This document shows positions 54,518-64,000 of a stretch of 64,000 nucleotides of DNA, piece after piece (position 1 is the first letter of the stretch; every line of letters starts with the position of its first letter). The notes under the pieces were generated by a model. It was not told the origin of the DNA. It worked only from the letters and a program-made list of their open reading frames with translations, and did no database searches. The stretch covers positions 1 through 64,000 of the forward strand of contig NZ_JBDJKW010000004.1 of assembly GCF_039673065.1 (NCBI RefSeq). The letters run 5' to 3'. A program made the position numbers and the translations under genes. The DNA comes from Allobosea sp039673065. GTDB lineage: Bacteria; Pseudomonadota; Alphaproteobacteria; Rhizobiales; Beijerinckiaceae.

Positions 54518-55348
54518 ATGGTCAAGGACACCCGTCTCCAGACCCGGCTCTGGGCCGCGGCGAACTGGGCGCTGATCGCCTTCTTCATCGTCAACCTGTT
54601 CGCGATGATCGCGACGGTGGTGACCTCCTCCTTCTCCACCCGCTGGCTGCGCTCCTGGCTGCCCGACGGCTGGACCACGAAATGGTATTCGGCCGCCTGG
54701 GCCGAGTTCCAGCTCGGCGACGTGCTGAGCGTCACCTTCCAGATCGTCTTCCTGGTGGTGCTGCTCTCGGGGCTGATCGGCGTGCCGGCCGCCTATGCGC
54801 TGGCGCGGCGCGATTTCCCCGGCAAGAAGCTGGTGATGCTGCTCTTCCTGCTGCCGCTGCTGGTGCCGCCGATCACCTTCGGCATTCCGCTGGCGACGGT
54901 GCTCTACCAGGCGGGGCTGGCCGGCTCAATGTCCGGCGTGGTGCTGGCCAATCTCGTGCCGACCGTGCCCTTCGTCATCCTGGTGATGATCCCGTTCATC
55001 GAGCAGATCGACACCAAGATCGAGGCGGCGGCCCGCGTCTTCGGCGCCAACACCTTCAAGCTGTTCGTGCACGTGCTGCTGCCGCTGCTGCTGCCGGGCA
55101 TCCTCGCGGCACTGCTGCTGGTGCTGGTGCGCACGCTCGCCATGTTCGAGCTGACCTTCCTCACGGCCGGCCCGACCAGCCAGACGCTGGTGGTCGCGCT
55201 CTACTACGCGGTCTTCGCCGCCGGCGTGCGCGCCGTGCAGTCGATCGATGCCATGGCGGTGATCTACATGGTCACGACGCTGGTCTGGCTGATCATCGCG
55301 CTGCGCTTCGTCAACCCGACGCAGATCGTGGCGCGCGCCAAGCGCTGA
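54518..55348 (+). CDS. ABC transporter permease (second)
   Basis: A 276-residue permease of the PotC type. A first helix lies near 12-35, a short periplasmic part follows, and the EAA loop (EAAARVFGANTFKLFVHVLLPLLLPG) is near residue 170. It starts three bases after the first permease and ends the transporter operon. The next gene begins 105 bases later with its own GGAGG. Confidence 0.93.
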   Translation: MVKDTRLQTRLWAAANWALIAFFIVNLFAMIATVVTSSFSTRWLRSWLPDGWTTKWYSAAWAEFQLGDVLSVTFQIVFLVVLLSGLIGVPAAYALARRDFPGKKLVMLLFLLPLLVPPITFGIPLATVLYQAGLAGSMSGVVLANLVPTVPFVILVMIPFIEQIDTKIEAAARVFGANTFKLFVHVLLPLLLPGILAALLLVLVRTLAMFELTFLTAGPTSQTLVVALYYAVFAAGVRAVQSIDAMAVIYMVTTLVWLIIALRFVNPTQIVARAKR

Positions 55349-55452
55349 CGGAAGGCTCGACCAAGGACTCGCCGCCGCCCGCGCGGCGGCGAGGGAACCT
55401 CGCGGCCCGTGCCGCATTCCTCCGCAGCCGGTTGCGCTGTGGAGGATCATCG

Positions 55453-56475
55453 ATGCAGATCAGGGCCGAGGCAGGACAGGCGCCGCGCAGGACCCGCCTG
55501 CGGCGCGCCAGCATCGACGATCTCACCATAAGGCGGGTCAGGGTCGGCCGGCATTTCGGCTATCGCGACGCGCAGGGCGGCAAGGTCGCCGACAAGGAGA
55601 CGCTGGCCCGCATCCGCTCCCTCGCCATTCCGCCGGCCTATGACGATGTGCGCATCGCCGCCGATCCGCGCGCCCATCTCCAGGCGGTGGGGCGCGACGA
55701 AGCCGGCCGCATCCAGCACCGCTATCATCCCGACTGGGAGCGGGTGCGCGAGCGCCGCAAGCTCAAGCGCCTCTCCAGCCTGATCGGCGTGCTGCCGCGC
55801 CTGCGCCAGCGCATCGAGCACGACCTCAAGGACCGTACGCTCTCGCGCAACAAGGCACTGGCGGCGGCCGCCGCGGTGATCGACCGCTGCCATATCCGCG
55901 TCGGCAACGAGGTCTACGCCCGCACCCATGGCAGCTACGGCGCCTCGACCCTGCTGAAGCGCCATGTCGCGGTCAGCGGCAGCCGCGTCGCCCTGAGCTT
56001 CCGCGGCAAGGCCGGAAAGGACATCGCCTGCGAATGCGAGGATGCCCGGCTGGCGCGCGCCATCGCCCGGCTCGCGACGCTGCCGGGGCGACGCCTGTTC
56101 CAGTATCGCGAGGATGACGGCTCGGTCGCGATCGTATCGGCCTCCGAGATCAACGCCTATCTGCGCGAGGCGGCCGGGATGCCGGTCTCCAGCAAGGATC
56201 TGCGCATGCTGGCGGCCAATGCCGCCGCTGCCGAGCTGCTGCTCGCCTCCGACATCGCCGCCAGCGAGCGCGGCCGCCGCCGCCAGCTCGCCGACATCAT
56301 GCGCGCCATCGCCGAGCGACTGGTCAACACCCCGGCGGTCGTCCGCAAGAGCTATGTCCACGCGATCGTGGTCGATTCCTACGCTTCCGGCCGGCTCCAG
56401 AGCGCCTATCGGAAGGCGCGCGGCCGGGGCGGCTGCTCGCGCATCGAGCGGGCGCTCGGCGTGCTCGCCGGCTGA
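55453..56475 (+). CDS. DNA topoisomerase IB
   Basis: A 340-residue poxvirus-like type IB topoisomerase. RRVRVGRHFGYRDAQGGKVADKETLARIRSLAIPPAYDDV is spread over the N-terminal domain. The catalytic domain has HIRVGNEVYARTHGSYG (the first Arg) and SSKDLRMLAANA in place of SAKDFR, with Tyr301 in KSYVHAIV as the nucleophile. It relaxes supercoils by a 3'-phosphotyrosine intermediate. ATG 55453 follows GGAGG; the longer frame to 53341 is a shadow of the transporter genes. The next gene begins 66 bases later. Confidence 0.92.
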   Translation: MQIRAEAGQAPRRTRLRRASIDDLTIRRVRVGRHFGYRDAQGGKVADKETLARIRSLAIPPAYDDVRIAADPRAHLQAVGRDEAGRIQHRYHPDWERVRERRKLKRLSSLIGVLPRLRQRIEHDLKDRTLSRNKALAAAAAVIDRCHIRVGNEVYARTHGSYGASTLLKRHVAVSGSRVALSFRGKAGKDIACECEDARLARAIARLATLPGRRLFQYREDDGSVAIVSASEINAYLREAAGMPVSSKDLRMLAANAAAAELLLASDIAASERGRRRQLADIMRAIAERLVNTPAVVRKSYVHAIVVDSYASGRLQSAYRKARGRGGCSRIERALGVLAG

Positions 56476-56541
56476 GGCGAGGCTGCGCCGTCGCCCCCGC
56501 CCGTGCTATGCGCTGCCGCGGATGCGGCGGCGAGGGACTTC

Positions 56542-57300
56542 ATGCGCAGGCTCAGGATCATCGGCATCGGCGCCGGCAACCCCGACCACCTCACCTTGCA
56601 GGCCGTAGCGGCACTGAACACGCTCGACGTGGTCTTCCTGCCCGACAAGGGCAGCGAGAAGGGCGCGCTGCGGGCGCTGCGCGAGGAGATCTGCCGCCGC
56701 CACGTCACCCGCCCCGACATCCGCATGGTGCCGCTCGCCGTGCCGAAGCGGGCCGAGGCAGGAAATGACTATCGCGGCGCGGTCGACGACTGGCACGCCG
56801 CGCTGGCCGAGGCCTATGAGCGGCTCTTCCGCGACCATCTGGCCGAGGGAGAGACCGGCGGCCTGCTGGTCTGGGGCGACCCGGCCCTCTACGACAGCAC
56901 GCTGCGCATCGTCGAGGCGGTCTGCGCCCGCGGGCTGGCGCTCGACTATGACGTCATCCCCGGTATCAGCAGTGTGCAGGCGCTGGCCGCGTCCCATCGC
57001 CTCGTGCTGAACGGCATCGGCGAATCGGTGCTGGTCACCACCGGCCGCCGGCTGGCGCAGGAGGGGTTTCCGCAGAATGCCGGCAGCGTCGTCGCCATGC
57101 TGGACGGCGAGCAGGCCTTCGCGGCGATCGATCCCGCCGGGCTGGAGATCTGGTGGGGCGCCTATCTCGGTGCCGAGACGGAAATCCTCGCCAGCGGGCC
57201 GCTGGCAGAGGTCTCCGAGGAAATCCGCCGCCGCCGCGCCGAGGCCCGCGCCGCCCATGGCTGGATCATGGACACCTATCTGCTGCGCCGGTCGCGCTAG
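56542..57300 (+). CDS. cobF: precorrin-6A synthase (deacetylating)
   Basis: A 252-residue SAM-dependent methyltransferase of the aerobic cobalamin pathway, which methylates precorrin-5 at C1 with loss of acetate. RRLRIIGIGAGNPDHLTLQA is the conserved N-terminal loop; VWGDPALYDSTLRIVE and VIPGISSVQALAASHRLVLN mark the SAM domain. ATG 56542 is used. It is not next to other cob genes of the ring-modifying set, while cobS and cobT lie at the window end. It is convergent with pyrE, with a 128-base gap without recognisable content. Confidence 0.93.
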   Translation: MRRLRIIGIGAGNPDHLTLQAVAALNTLDVVFLPDKGSEKGALRALREEICRRHVTRPDIRMVPLAVPKRAEAGNDYRGAVDDWHAALAEAYERLFRDHLAEGETGGLLVWGDPALYDSTLRIVEAVCARGLALDYDVIPGISSVQALAASHRLVLNGIGESVLVTTGRRLAQEGFPQNAGSVVAMLDGEQAFAAIDPAGLEIWWGAYLGAETEILASGPLAEVSEEIRRRRAEARAAHGWIMDTYLLRRSR

Positions 57301-57428
57301 ACGGGCGAGTGGGCAGGGGCTCTATCGCGCGATCGGCGCCTCGCGCCTGGCGGCGCACGGCGCTGATCCGAGGTCGATAAGGGCGAGAACACGGTGGCGA
57401 CGGACGCAAGGCCCGCCGCCATACAGTC

Positions 57429-58139
57429 TCAGCCCTTCTTCTGCTGGCCGAATTCCGAGATGCCGCCATGCGCGCCCGACCATTTGGCCGGCTCGTTCAG
57501 GAAGCTCTCGACCTCGGCCAGGATCTTCGGCTCGAAATGGCCGCTGGCCTTGGCGGCGGCGAGCACGTCCCACCAGGTGGTGAGGTAGTGCAGCTTCACG
57601 CCGATCTCGTCCATCATCTCCCGGCCTTCCTTGAAGATGTCGTAGTAGAACAGCACGAAGCAGTGATCGACCTTGGCGCCGGCGTCGCGCAGGGCCTTGC
57701 AGAAATTGACCTTGCTGCCGCCGTCGGTCGCCAGGTCCTCGACGAGCAGGGTGCGCGCGCCCTCGACGACCTCGCCCTCGATCTGCGCGTTGCGGCCAAA
57801 GCCCTTGGGCTTCTTGCGGACATACTGCATCGGCAGTGACAGCCGGTCCGAGATCCAGGCGGCGAAGGGGATGCCGGCCGTCTCGCCGCCGGCGACGATG
57901 TCGATCGATTCGTAGCCGATGTCGCGCACGATGGTGGTGGCGGCGAAGTCGATCAGCGAGGAGCGCAGCCGCGGGAAGGAGATGATCTTGCGGCAGTCGA
58001 TATAGACCGGGCTCGCCCAGCCCGAGGTGAAGGTGAAGGGCTTGTCGCTGTAGAAGTGGACCGCCTTGATCTCGAGCAGCATCTTCGCCGCTTCGAGCGC
58101 GATCGTGGCCCGGTCGACCGGCATGTAGAGGTTGGTCAT
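57429..58139 (-). CDS. pyrE: orotate phosphoribosyltransferase
   Basis: A 236-residue PyrE, which joins orotate to PRPP in UMP synthesis. The PRPP motif is LLVEDLATDGGSKVNF; the orotate site is marked by FTFTSGWASPVYIDCR. The long C-terminal region with YYDIFKEGREMMDEIG is typical of the rhizobial form. ATG 58139 is chosen. It is divergent from pyrC, with 268 bases between them that hold no obvious gene. Confidence 0.95.
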   Translation of the reverse strand: MTNLYMPVDRATIALEAAKMLLEIKAVHFYSDKPFTFTSGWASPVYIDCRKIISFPRLRSSLIDFAATTIVRDIGYESIDIVAGGETAGIPFAAWISDRLSLPMQYVRKKPKGFGRNAQIEGEVVEGARTLLVEDLATDGGSKVNFCKALRDAGAKVDHCFVLFYYDIFKEGREMMDEIGVKLHYLTTWWDVLAAAKASGHFEPKILAEVESFLNEPAKWSGAHGGISEFGQQKKG

Positions 58140-58407
58140 GGTCTCGCTCTCCCAGGCCCGCGCGCACGACTGCGGCGCCGGGCGGCGGCGTCGTGGGCGG
58201 TTGCGATGTGGCAAACGGCCTCTTTTCCGCAGGTTGCGGCCGCCGGTCAATCCCGCCGCGCGGCATTTCCCACCGCGATCGCGTGACGGGCGCGGCTTGC
58301 GGGGGCGACGGCCCGGCCCGTCCATGGTAAGCGCCCGCAGCGGCGGCGACGGCCGCGGGCGGTTTTTGCGCGGATGCGCGCGGCTAAGGGCAGAGCGAGG
58401 GCAGGGC

Positions 58408-59502
58408 ATGAGCGTCACGGATCTCTTCGGCAGCAGGCAGGACGCGGCCGCCGGCACCTTCGAGACGCTGACCATCCGCCGCCCGGACGACTGGCACGTC
58501 CATCTGCGCGACGGCGCGATGCTGAAGGCCGTTCTGCCCTTCACCGCCACGCAGTTCCGCCGCGGCATCATCATGCCGAACCTGGTGCCGCCGGTGACCT
58601 CGGTCGACGCGGCCAGCGCCTATCGCGAGCGTATCCTGGCGGCGCGGCCGGAGGGCAGCGACTTCACCCCGCTGATGACCTGCTATCTCACCGACGCGAC
58701 CGACCCGGCCGAGATCGAGCGCGGCTTCCGCGAGGGCGTCTGGGTCGCCGCCAAACTTTATCCCTCCGGCGCCACCACCAACTCGCATCACGGCGTTACC
58801 AGCATCCCGAAGCTCGCCCCCGTGCTGGAGCGGATGGAGGCGATCGGCATGCCGGTGCTGGTCCATGGTGAATCGACCGATCCCGAGGTCGACATCTTCG
58901 ACCGCGAGGCGGTCTTCATGGAGACCGAGATGCTGCCGCTGCTCAAGCGCCATCCCGGGCTCAAGGTCGTGGTCGAGCACGTCACCACCGCCGAGACGGT
59001 CGAGATCGTGCGCGCCCATGCCGGCCGCGCCGCCGGCACGATCACGCCGCACCACCTCATCATCAACCGCACCTCGATCTTCCAGGGCGGCCTGCGCCCG
59101 CATCTCTACTGCTTGCCCGTCGCCAAGCGCGAGCGGCACCGGCTGGCGCTGCGCAAGGCCGCGACCGCCGGCGACGGCAACTTCTTCATCGGCACCGACA
59201 CCGCCCCGCATCTGCGCAGCGCCAAGCAGGCCGAATGCTGCTCGGCCGGCGTCTTCGGCGGCGCCACCGCACTGCAGACCTATGTCCAGGTCTTCGACGA
59301 GGAGGGCGCGCTCGACCGGTTCGAGGCCTTCGCCTCCGAGAACGGCGCGCGCTTCTACGGGCTGCCGCTGAACCAGGGCACGATCACGCTGGAAAAGCGC
59401 CCCTGCCGCGTCTCGCCGGCGGTCGCGGTCGGCGAGGAGGACGTGGTGGTCTTCCGCGGCGGCGAGGAACTGCCCTGGTCGCTCGGCGCCATCGCGGGCT
59501 GA
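58408..59502 (+). CDS. pyrC: dihydroorotase
   Basis: A 364-residue class II dihydroorotase. The metal ligand HVHLRDG starts near residue 31, and the carbamylated Lys sits in AAKLYPSGATTNS. VVVEHVTT and TPHHLIINRT provide two further His, and the catalytic Asp is in IGTDTAPH. It converts carbamoyl aspartate to dihydroorotate. ATG 58408 follows GCGAGGGCAGGG; a longer frame upstream is not supported. Confidence 0.95.
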   Translation: MSVTDLFGSRQDAAAGTFETLTIRRPDDWHVHLRDGAMLKAVLPFTATQFRRGIIMPNLVPPVTSVDAASAYRERILAARPEGSDFTPLMTCYLTDATDPAEIERGFREGVWVAAKLYPSGATTNSHHGVTSIPKLAPVLERMEAIGMPVLVHGESTDPEVDIFDREAVFMETEMLPLLKRHPGLKVVVEHVTTAETVEIVRAHAGRAAGTITPHHLIINRTSIFQGGLRPHLYCLPVAKRERHRLALRKAATAGDGNFFIGTDTAPHLRSAKQAECCSAGVFGGATALQTYVQVFDEEGALDRFEAFASENGARFYGLPLNQGTITLEKRPCRVSPAVAVGEEDVVVFRGGEELPWSLGAIAG

Positions 59503-59618
59503 AGGGGCTGCGCCTGATTCGCGCCATCGGTTGAAAAACCGCGCGGGTCCGCTAGGTGTGGGGCGATGAACCGTCCCCGGCGGCCCGCCAGACCGCCCTT
59601 AGCAGCAGGACCCGAGGC

Positions 59619-60605
<987 letters not shown>

Positions 60606-60624
60606 GCCGCCCGAGGGTTTTTCC

Positions 60625-61071
60625 ATGAGCGCTGCCGAACCCGCAGTCGTCGCGCGCGTCGAGGCGAGCTTCGCACGCCAGGCCTTCATGGCGACGCTGG
60701 GTGCGCGACTCGCCCATGTCGGCGCGGGCGAGGTCGAGGTGCATCTGCCGGTGGCGGCCCATCTCGGCCAGCAGCACGGTTTCGTGCATGCCGGCGCCGT
60801 CGCCACGATCGCCGACAATGCCTGCGGCTTCGCGGCTTTGACCCTGATGCCGCCCGGCACCGGCGTGCTGACCGCCGAGTTCAAGATCAACCTGCTGGCG
60901 CCTGCGACCGGCGAGGCGCTGATCGCGCGTGGCCGTGTGGTGAAGGCTGGCCGCACGCTGACGCTGGCCATGGCCGAGGTGTTCTCGGTCTCGGGCGGGG
61001 CCGAGAAGCTCTGCGCCATGATGACCGCGACCTGCATGACGATCGCCGGGCGCGAGGGCATCGCCGACTGA
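60625..61071 (+). CDS. PaaI-family hotdog thioesterase
   Basis: A 148-residue hotdog-fold thioesterase. GQQHGFVHAGAVATIADNACGFAAL is the PaaI active-site block; the C-terminal strand LTLAMAEVFSV is also typical. Acyl-CoA esters are the usual substrates; the exact one is unknown. ATG 60625 lies 19 bases after dusA on the same strand. Likely co-transcribed with it. Confidence 0.9.
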   Translation: MSAAEPAVVARVEASFARQAFMATLGARLAHVGAGEVEVHLPVAAHLGQQHGFVHAGAVATIADNACGFAALTLMPPGTGVLTAEFKINLLAPATGEALIARGRVVKAGRTLTLAMAEVFSVSGGAEKLCAMMTATCMTIAGREGIAD

Positions 61072-61178
61072 GGGCGGCCCGCGGCCGGGCGACGCATGCC
61101 CGGCCTGCCATGGGCAAGCTTGCCCTTTCGTCACAAACGCTTAAGACCGCCGCGACGTCCTTCCCGATCGGATATGCG

Positions 61179-62012
61179 ATGATCGCCGGCATTCCCCTGA
61201 ACGACCTGATCTTCCTCGCGGTCTCGCTGGTCGCAGCCGGGGCCGTCACCGGGCTGCTCGCCGGCGTGTTCGGCGTCGGCGGCGGCGCGGTGGTCGTGCC
61301 GGTGCTCTACGAGGTCTTCCGCGTGATCGGCGTGCCGGACGAGGTGCGGATGCCGCTCGCGGTCGGCACCTCGCTGGCGGTGATCATCCCGACCTCTATC
61401 CGCTCCTTCAACGCCCATCGCGCCAAGGGCATGGTCGACACCTCGATCATCAAGGTCTGGGCGGTGCCGGTCGTGCTCGGCGTCATCGGCGGCAGCGTCA
61501 TCGCCCGCTACGCGCCGGCCGACCTGTTCAAGGCGGTGTTCGTCGCCGTCGCCTTCATCAGCGCGCTGCGGCTGCTCTTCGCCTCCGACCGCTGGAAGCT
61601 CGGCGACGACATGCCGGGCCCCTTCCTGATGCGTGTCTACGGGCTGGTGATCGGCGTGCTCTCGGCGCTGATGGGCATCGGCGGCGGCCAGCTTTCCAGC
61701 CTGTTCATGACCTTCTACGGCCGGCCGATCCACCAGGCGGTCGCGACCTCGTCCGGCCTCGGCGTGCTGATCTCGATCCCCGGCGCGCTCGGCTACATCT
61801 ATGCCGGCTGGCCGAAGATGGACGTGCTGCCGGCCTTCTCGCTCGGCTATGTCTCGCTGATCGGCTTCCTGCTGTTCATCCCGACTTCGATCTGGACGGC
61901 GCCGATCGGCGCGCGGCTGGCGCACCGGCTGTCGAAGCGAAGGCTCGAGGTCGCCTTCGGCCTGTTCCTGCTCGTGGTCTGCGTCCGTTTCGCCTGGTCG
62001 CTGATCGCCTGA
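61179..62012 (+). CDS. TSUP-family (TauE/SafE) membrane transporter
   Basis: A 277-residue membrane protein of the TauE/SafE family with eight predicted helices and an internal duplication: GLLAGVFGVGGGAVVVPVLYE in the first half and VIGVLSALMGIGGGQLSSLFM in the second. Such carriers export sulfonates or sulfur compounds, but this one's substrate is unknown. ATG 61179 begins immediately before the first helix; ATG 61110 would add 23 residues. A convergent DUF1289 gene ends 34 bases away. Confidence 0.9.
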   Translation: MIAGIPLNDLIFLAVSLVAAGAVTGLLAGVFGVGGGAVVVPVLYEVFRVIGVPDEVRMPLAVGTSLAVIIPTSIRSFNAHRAKGMVDTSIIKVWAVPVVLGVIGGSVIARYAPADLFKAVFVAVAFISALRLLFASDRWKLGDDMPGPFLMRVYGLVIGVLSALMGIGGGQLSSLFMTFYGRPIHQAVATSSGLGVLISIPGALGYIYAGWPKMDVLPAFSLGYVSLIGFLLFIPTSIWTAPIGARLAHRLSKRRLEVAFGLFLLVVCVRFAWSLIA

Positions 62013-62045
62013 GGAGCGCGCCTGCTGCCCTAAGGGCAGCTTCCC

Positions 62046-62246
62046 TCAGCCCGGCTGGCGTGGATGCCGCCCGGCCTGCGCCGCGCCGAGGCGCTCGCCC
62101 AGCGTCGCCATGATCGCGCGCCGCTCCGCCTCCGAGAGCCGCGACCATTGCGCGATTTCCTGCAAGGTTCGGCCGCAGCCTTCGCACAGCCCGCTCGCCT
62201 GATCGATCACGCAGATCTGCACGCAGGGGGTGGAGACGCCGGTCAC
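62046..62246 (-). CDS. DUF1289 protein
   Basis: A 66-residue small protein with the DUF1289 motif: STPCVQICVIDQASGLCEGCGRTLQEIAQW. The four Cys likely bind a metal or iron-sulfur cluster, and the function is unknown. Start GTG 62246 overlaps the cobS stop by four bases, so it is translated together with cobS. Confidence 0.88.
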   Translation of the reverse strand: MTGVSTPCVQICVIDQASGLCEGCGRTLQEIAQWSRLSEAERRAIMATLGERLGAAQAGRHPRQPG

Positions 62247-63091
62247 GCGGCGGCCCAGCCGAGCGCGGCGGCGAGGCCGAGATAGATCGCGATCTCGCCG
62301 AGCTGCTGCGCCGCGCCGAGGATGTCGCCGGTCTGCCCGCCGATCAGGCGCCGCGCCATGGAGGCGAGCAGCGAGCCGGCCAGCACCGACAGAGCGAGCC
62401 CGAGCAGCAGGCCGGGCAGGGGCAGCAGGCCGGCAGCCCCCAGCGCCAGCGCGACGGCTCCCGACAAGCCATAGGCTACAGGCAGCACCGAACGCGCCGG
62501 CTGGCCGACGGCGGCGGAAGCACCGTCGCGCCGGGTCGGCGGGGTGGTGGCGAGGATGCGGATGCCCTCGACGCGCGACCAAGGCGCTGCGGCGAGCACG
62601 GCCGCCGCCATGGCGAGCGGGCCCGAAGCCTCGAGGATCGCGGCCAGCGCCGTCACCCGCAGCAGCACCGAGAGCCCCAGCGCCAGCGCCCCGAAGGTGC
62701 CGACGCGGCTGTCCTTCATGATCTCCAGCCGGCGCTCCGGCGTGTGCCCGCCGAACAGCCCATCGGCGGTGTCGGCGAGCCCGTCCTCGTGGAAGGCGCC
62801 GGTGGTGACGACCAGCGCGGTCACGGTGAGCGCAGCCGCCAGCAGCGGCGCGATCCCGGCCAGCCCGGCCAACAGGGCGGTCACGGTTGCGGGCAGGGCG
62901 ATTGCCAGCGCCGCTAGAGGCAGGGCGCGCGGCACCAGCCGGAAATCGGGCAGGCCATGGGGCGTCTCGCCCGGCAGGGCCGGCACGGGCAGGCGCGAAT
63001 AGAAGCGGATGCAGGTCGCTGTCGCGATCGCCCACCCCGGCCAGTTGGGGGGCGTCGCCTGCGTCGCATCATCGCTGTCGGTCTGCGTCAC
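62243..63091 (-). CDS. cobS: adenosylcobinamide-GDP ribazoletransferase (cobalamin synthase)
   Basis: A 282-residue membrane enzyme that joins alpha-ribazole to adenosylcobinamide-GDP, the final step of cobalamin synthesis. FYSRLPVP near the N-terminus, TTGAFHEDGLADTADGLFGG and RLEIMKDSRVGTFG are family signatures (Asp-rich metal motif). GTG 63091 is chosen because GAGGGTG lies four bases upstream. Open frames further upstream toward 63421 would overlap the divergent cobT. The 106-base gap to cobT contains no convincing riboswitch. Confidence 0.93.
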   Translation of the reverse strand: MTQTDSDDATQATPPNWPGWAIATATCIRFYSRLPVPALPGETPHGLPDFRLVPRALPLAALAIALPATVTALLAGLAGIAPLLAAALTVTALVVTTGAFHEDGLADTADGLFGGHTPERRLEIMKDSRVGTFGALALGLSVLLRVTALAAILEASGPLAMAAAVLAAAPWSRVEGIRILATTPPTRRDGASAAVGQPARSVLPVAYGLSGAVALALGAAGLLPLPGLLLGLALSVLAGSLLASMARRLIGGQTGDILGAAQQLGEIAIYLGLAAALGWAAA

Positions 63092-63197
63092 GCCACCCTC
63101 GGATTGTCTTCGGCGACTCCAGCCTATAGCAGCAGCGGCGAGTGCGCGGCGATGCCCGTGCGAGTCCGACATTCCAGGCTTCCACGAGAACGCTGCG

Positions 63198-64000
63198 ATG
63201 ACCGCCTCCGGCCTGCCCTTCGACGATATCCGTAACCTGCTCGCCAATATGCCAGGCCCCGACATGGCCGCCGCCAATGCGGTGCGCGCCCGCGACAAGC
63301 AACTGACCAAGCCCGCGGGCAGCCTCGGCCGCCTCGAGGAGATCGCCGAATGGCTCGCCGCCTGGCAGGGCAAGGCGCCCCCGCGCGTCGACCGGCCGCT
63401 GGTCTGCGTCTTCGCCGGCAATCACGGCGTGGTGGCGCAGGGCGTCTCGGCCTATCCGCAGTCGGTGACCCGGCAGATGCTGGAGAACTTTGCCGCCGGC
63501 GGAGCCGCTATTAACCAGATCTGCGCCGCCTACGATCTCGGCTTCAAGGTCTTCGACCTGGCGCTCGACCTGCCGACCGGCGACTTCACCCGCGAGGATG
63601 CGCTCGACGAGCGCGCCTGCGTCGCCACCATGGCCTTCGGCATGGAGGCGCTCGCCGGCGGGGCCGACCTGCTGGCGCTGGGCGAAATGGGTATCGGCAA
63701 CACCACCTCGGCGGCGGCGATCTTCGCGGCGCTCTATGGCGGTGACGTCGCCCGCTGGTGCGGCCGTGGCACCGGGCTCGACGATGCCGGGCTGGCGCGC
63801 AAGGTCGCGGCGGTGGAGGCCGGGCTGAAGCGGCACGCGGCGCATCTCGCCGATCCGCTCGAAGTGCTGCGTCGCTTCGGCGGGCGTGAGATCGCGGCGA
63901 TCTGCGGCGCGATCCTGGCCGCGCGCCTGCAGCGCATCCCGGTGATTCTCGACGGCTATGTCGTCACCGCCGCCGCAGCCATCCTGCATGCGCTCGATCC
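63198..64000 (+). CDS. cobT: nicotinate-nucleotide-dimethylbenzimidazole phosphoribosyltransferase, 3' partial
   Basis: The first 267 codons of CobT, which makes alpha-ribazole phosphate for the lower ligand of cobalamin. Signatures are DKQLTKPAGSLGRLEEIAEWLA, VFAGNHGVVAQGVSAYPQSVT, GGAAINQIC, and LALGEMGIGNTTSAAAI. The frame from ATG 63198 is open to the window edge, so the gene continues beyond 64000. It is divergent from cobS, whose product uses its phosphorylated ribazole. Confidence 0.95.
   Translation, partial: MTASGLPFDDIRNLLANMPGPDMAAANAVRARDKQLTKPAGSLGRLEEIAEWLAAWQGKAPPRVDRPLVCVFAGNHGVVAQGVSAYPQSVTRQMLENFAAGGAAINQICAAYDLGFKVFDLALDLPTGDFTREDALDERACVATMAFGMEALAGGADLLALGEMGIGNTTSAAAIFAALYGGDVARWCGRGTGLDDAGLARKVAAVEAGLKRHAAHLADPLEVLRRFGGREIAAICGAILAARLQRIPVILDGYVVTAAAAILHALD

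Noticed and set aside
53341..55452. Long upstream extension of the topoisomerase frame
   Set aside because: The same frame is open through the ABC transporter genes, but it reads as Arg/Ala-rich shadow sequence, and a good ribosome site with the family N-terminus occurs at 55453.
58140..58407. Gene or RNA between pyrE and pyrC
   Set aside because: The 268 bases contain only an Arg-rich open frame without ribosome site or family match, and no clear hairpin.
63092..63197. Cobalamin riboswitch between cobS and cobT
   Set aside because: The gap is only 106 bases and I cannot find the conserved B12-box or a matching hairpin set.

Overview
The window is GC-rich, densely packed chromosomal DNA of an alphaproteobacterium, most likely order Hyphomicrobiales (Rhizobiales) and possibly Bosea-like. 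The reasons are the ccmI-ccmE-ccmF-ccmH / degP / two-component / glnE order, a FeuN-FeuP-FeuQ-type regulatory triplet, a PleC/PdhS-like kinase convergent with glnE, and an RcGTA-type gene transfer agent cluster. The genus is inference; no rRNA or tRNA gene was seen.

Layout. 1-12560: structural part of a gene transfer agent (GTA) cluster, from the prohead protease (gp4) to the 1307-residue tail-tip protein (gp15). It is interrupted between capsid (gp5) and connector (gp6) by two reverse-strand, secreted trypsin-like proteases. 12581-15041: small PepSY-like periplasmic protein, response regulator and sensor kinase (FeuN/FeuP/FeuQ-like). 15120-19216: cytochrome c maturation genes ccmI, ccmE, ccmF, ccmH. 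19338-28224: a single-PDZ Do-type protease, a strong terminator, a second OmpR-type two-component pair, glnE, and a convergent PAS sensor kinase. 28449-34128: pepN, a cation diffusion facilitator, glyoxalase I and a PfkB-type sugar kinase.

34281-38746 and 45102-47221: a urease system in two blocks. The first holds ureD, an acidic small protein, fused ureAB, a DUF1003 membrane protein and ureC. The second holds ureE (with an exceptionally long His-rich tail), ureF and ureG. Between them lie a small unknown gene, a PepSY membrane protein, an orphan iron-type binding protein, and two paralogous amino-acid-binding proteins. An IS5-type element splits the two paralogues, and its inverted repeats also enclose a gene for an ASCH-domain protein.

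47330-55348: an orphan phnM, a glyoxalase-like protein, uxuA and an FCD-type GntR regulator, divergent from a complete four-gene ABC importer. A perfect palindromic operator candidate lies between the two arms. 55453-64000: type IB topoisomerase, cobF, pyrE and pyrC (divergent), dusA, a hotdog thioesterase, a TauE/SafE permease, a DUF1289 protein overlapping cobS, and cobT running off the window end.

Most likely points of novelty: the IS5-type element with an ASCH passenger, whose transposase stop codon is supplied by the target duplication; the protease pair inside the GTA cluster; and the out-of-frame tail chaperone gp10.1, whose conserved start lies upstream of any usual start codon. No CRISPR array, no intact prophage and no gene-free stretch above 300 bases were found.
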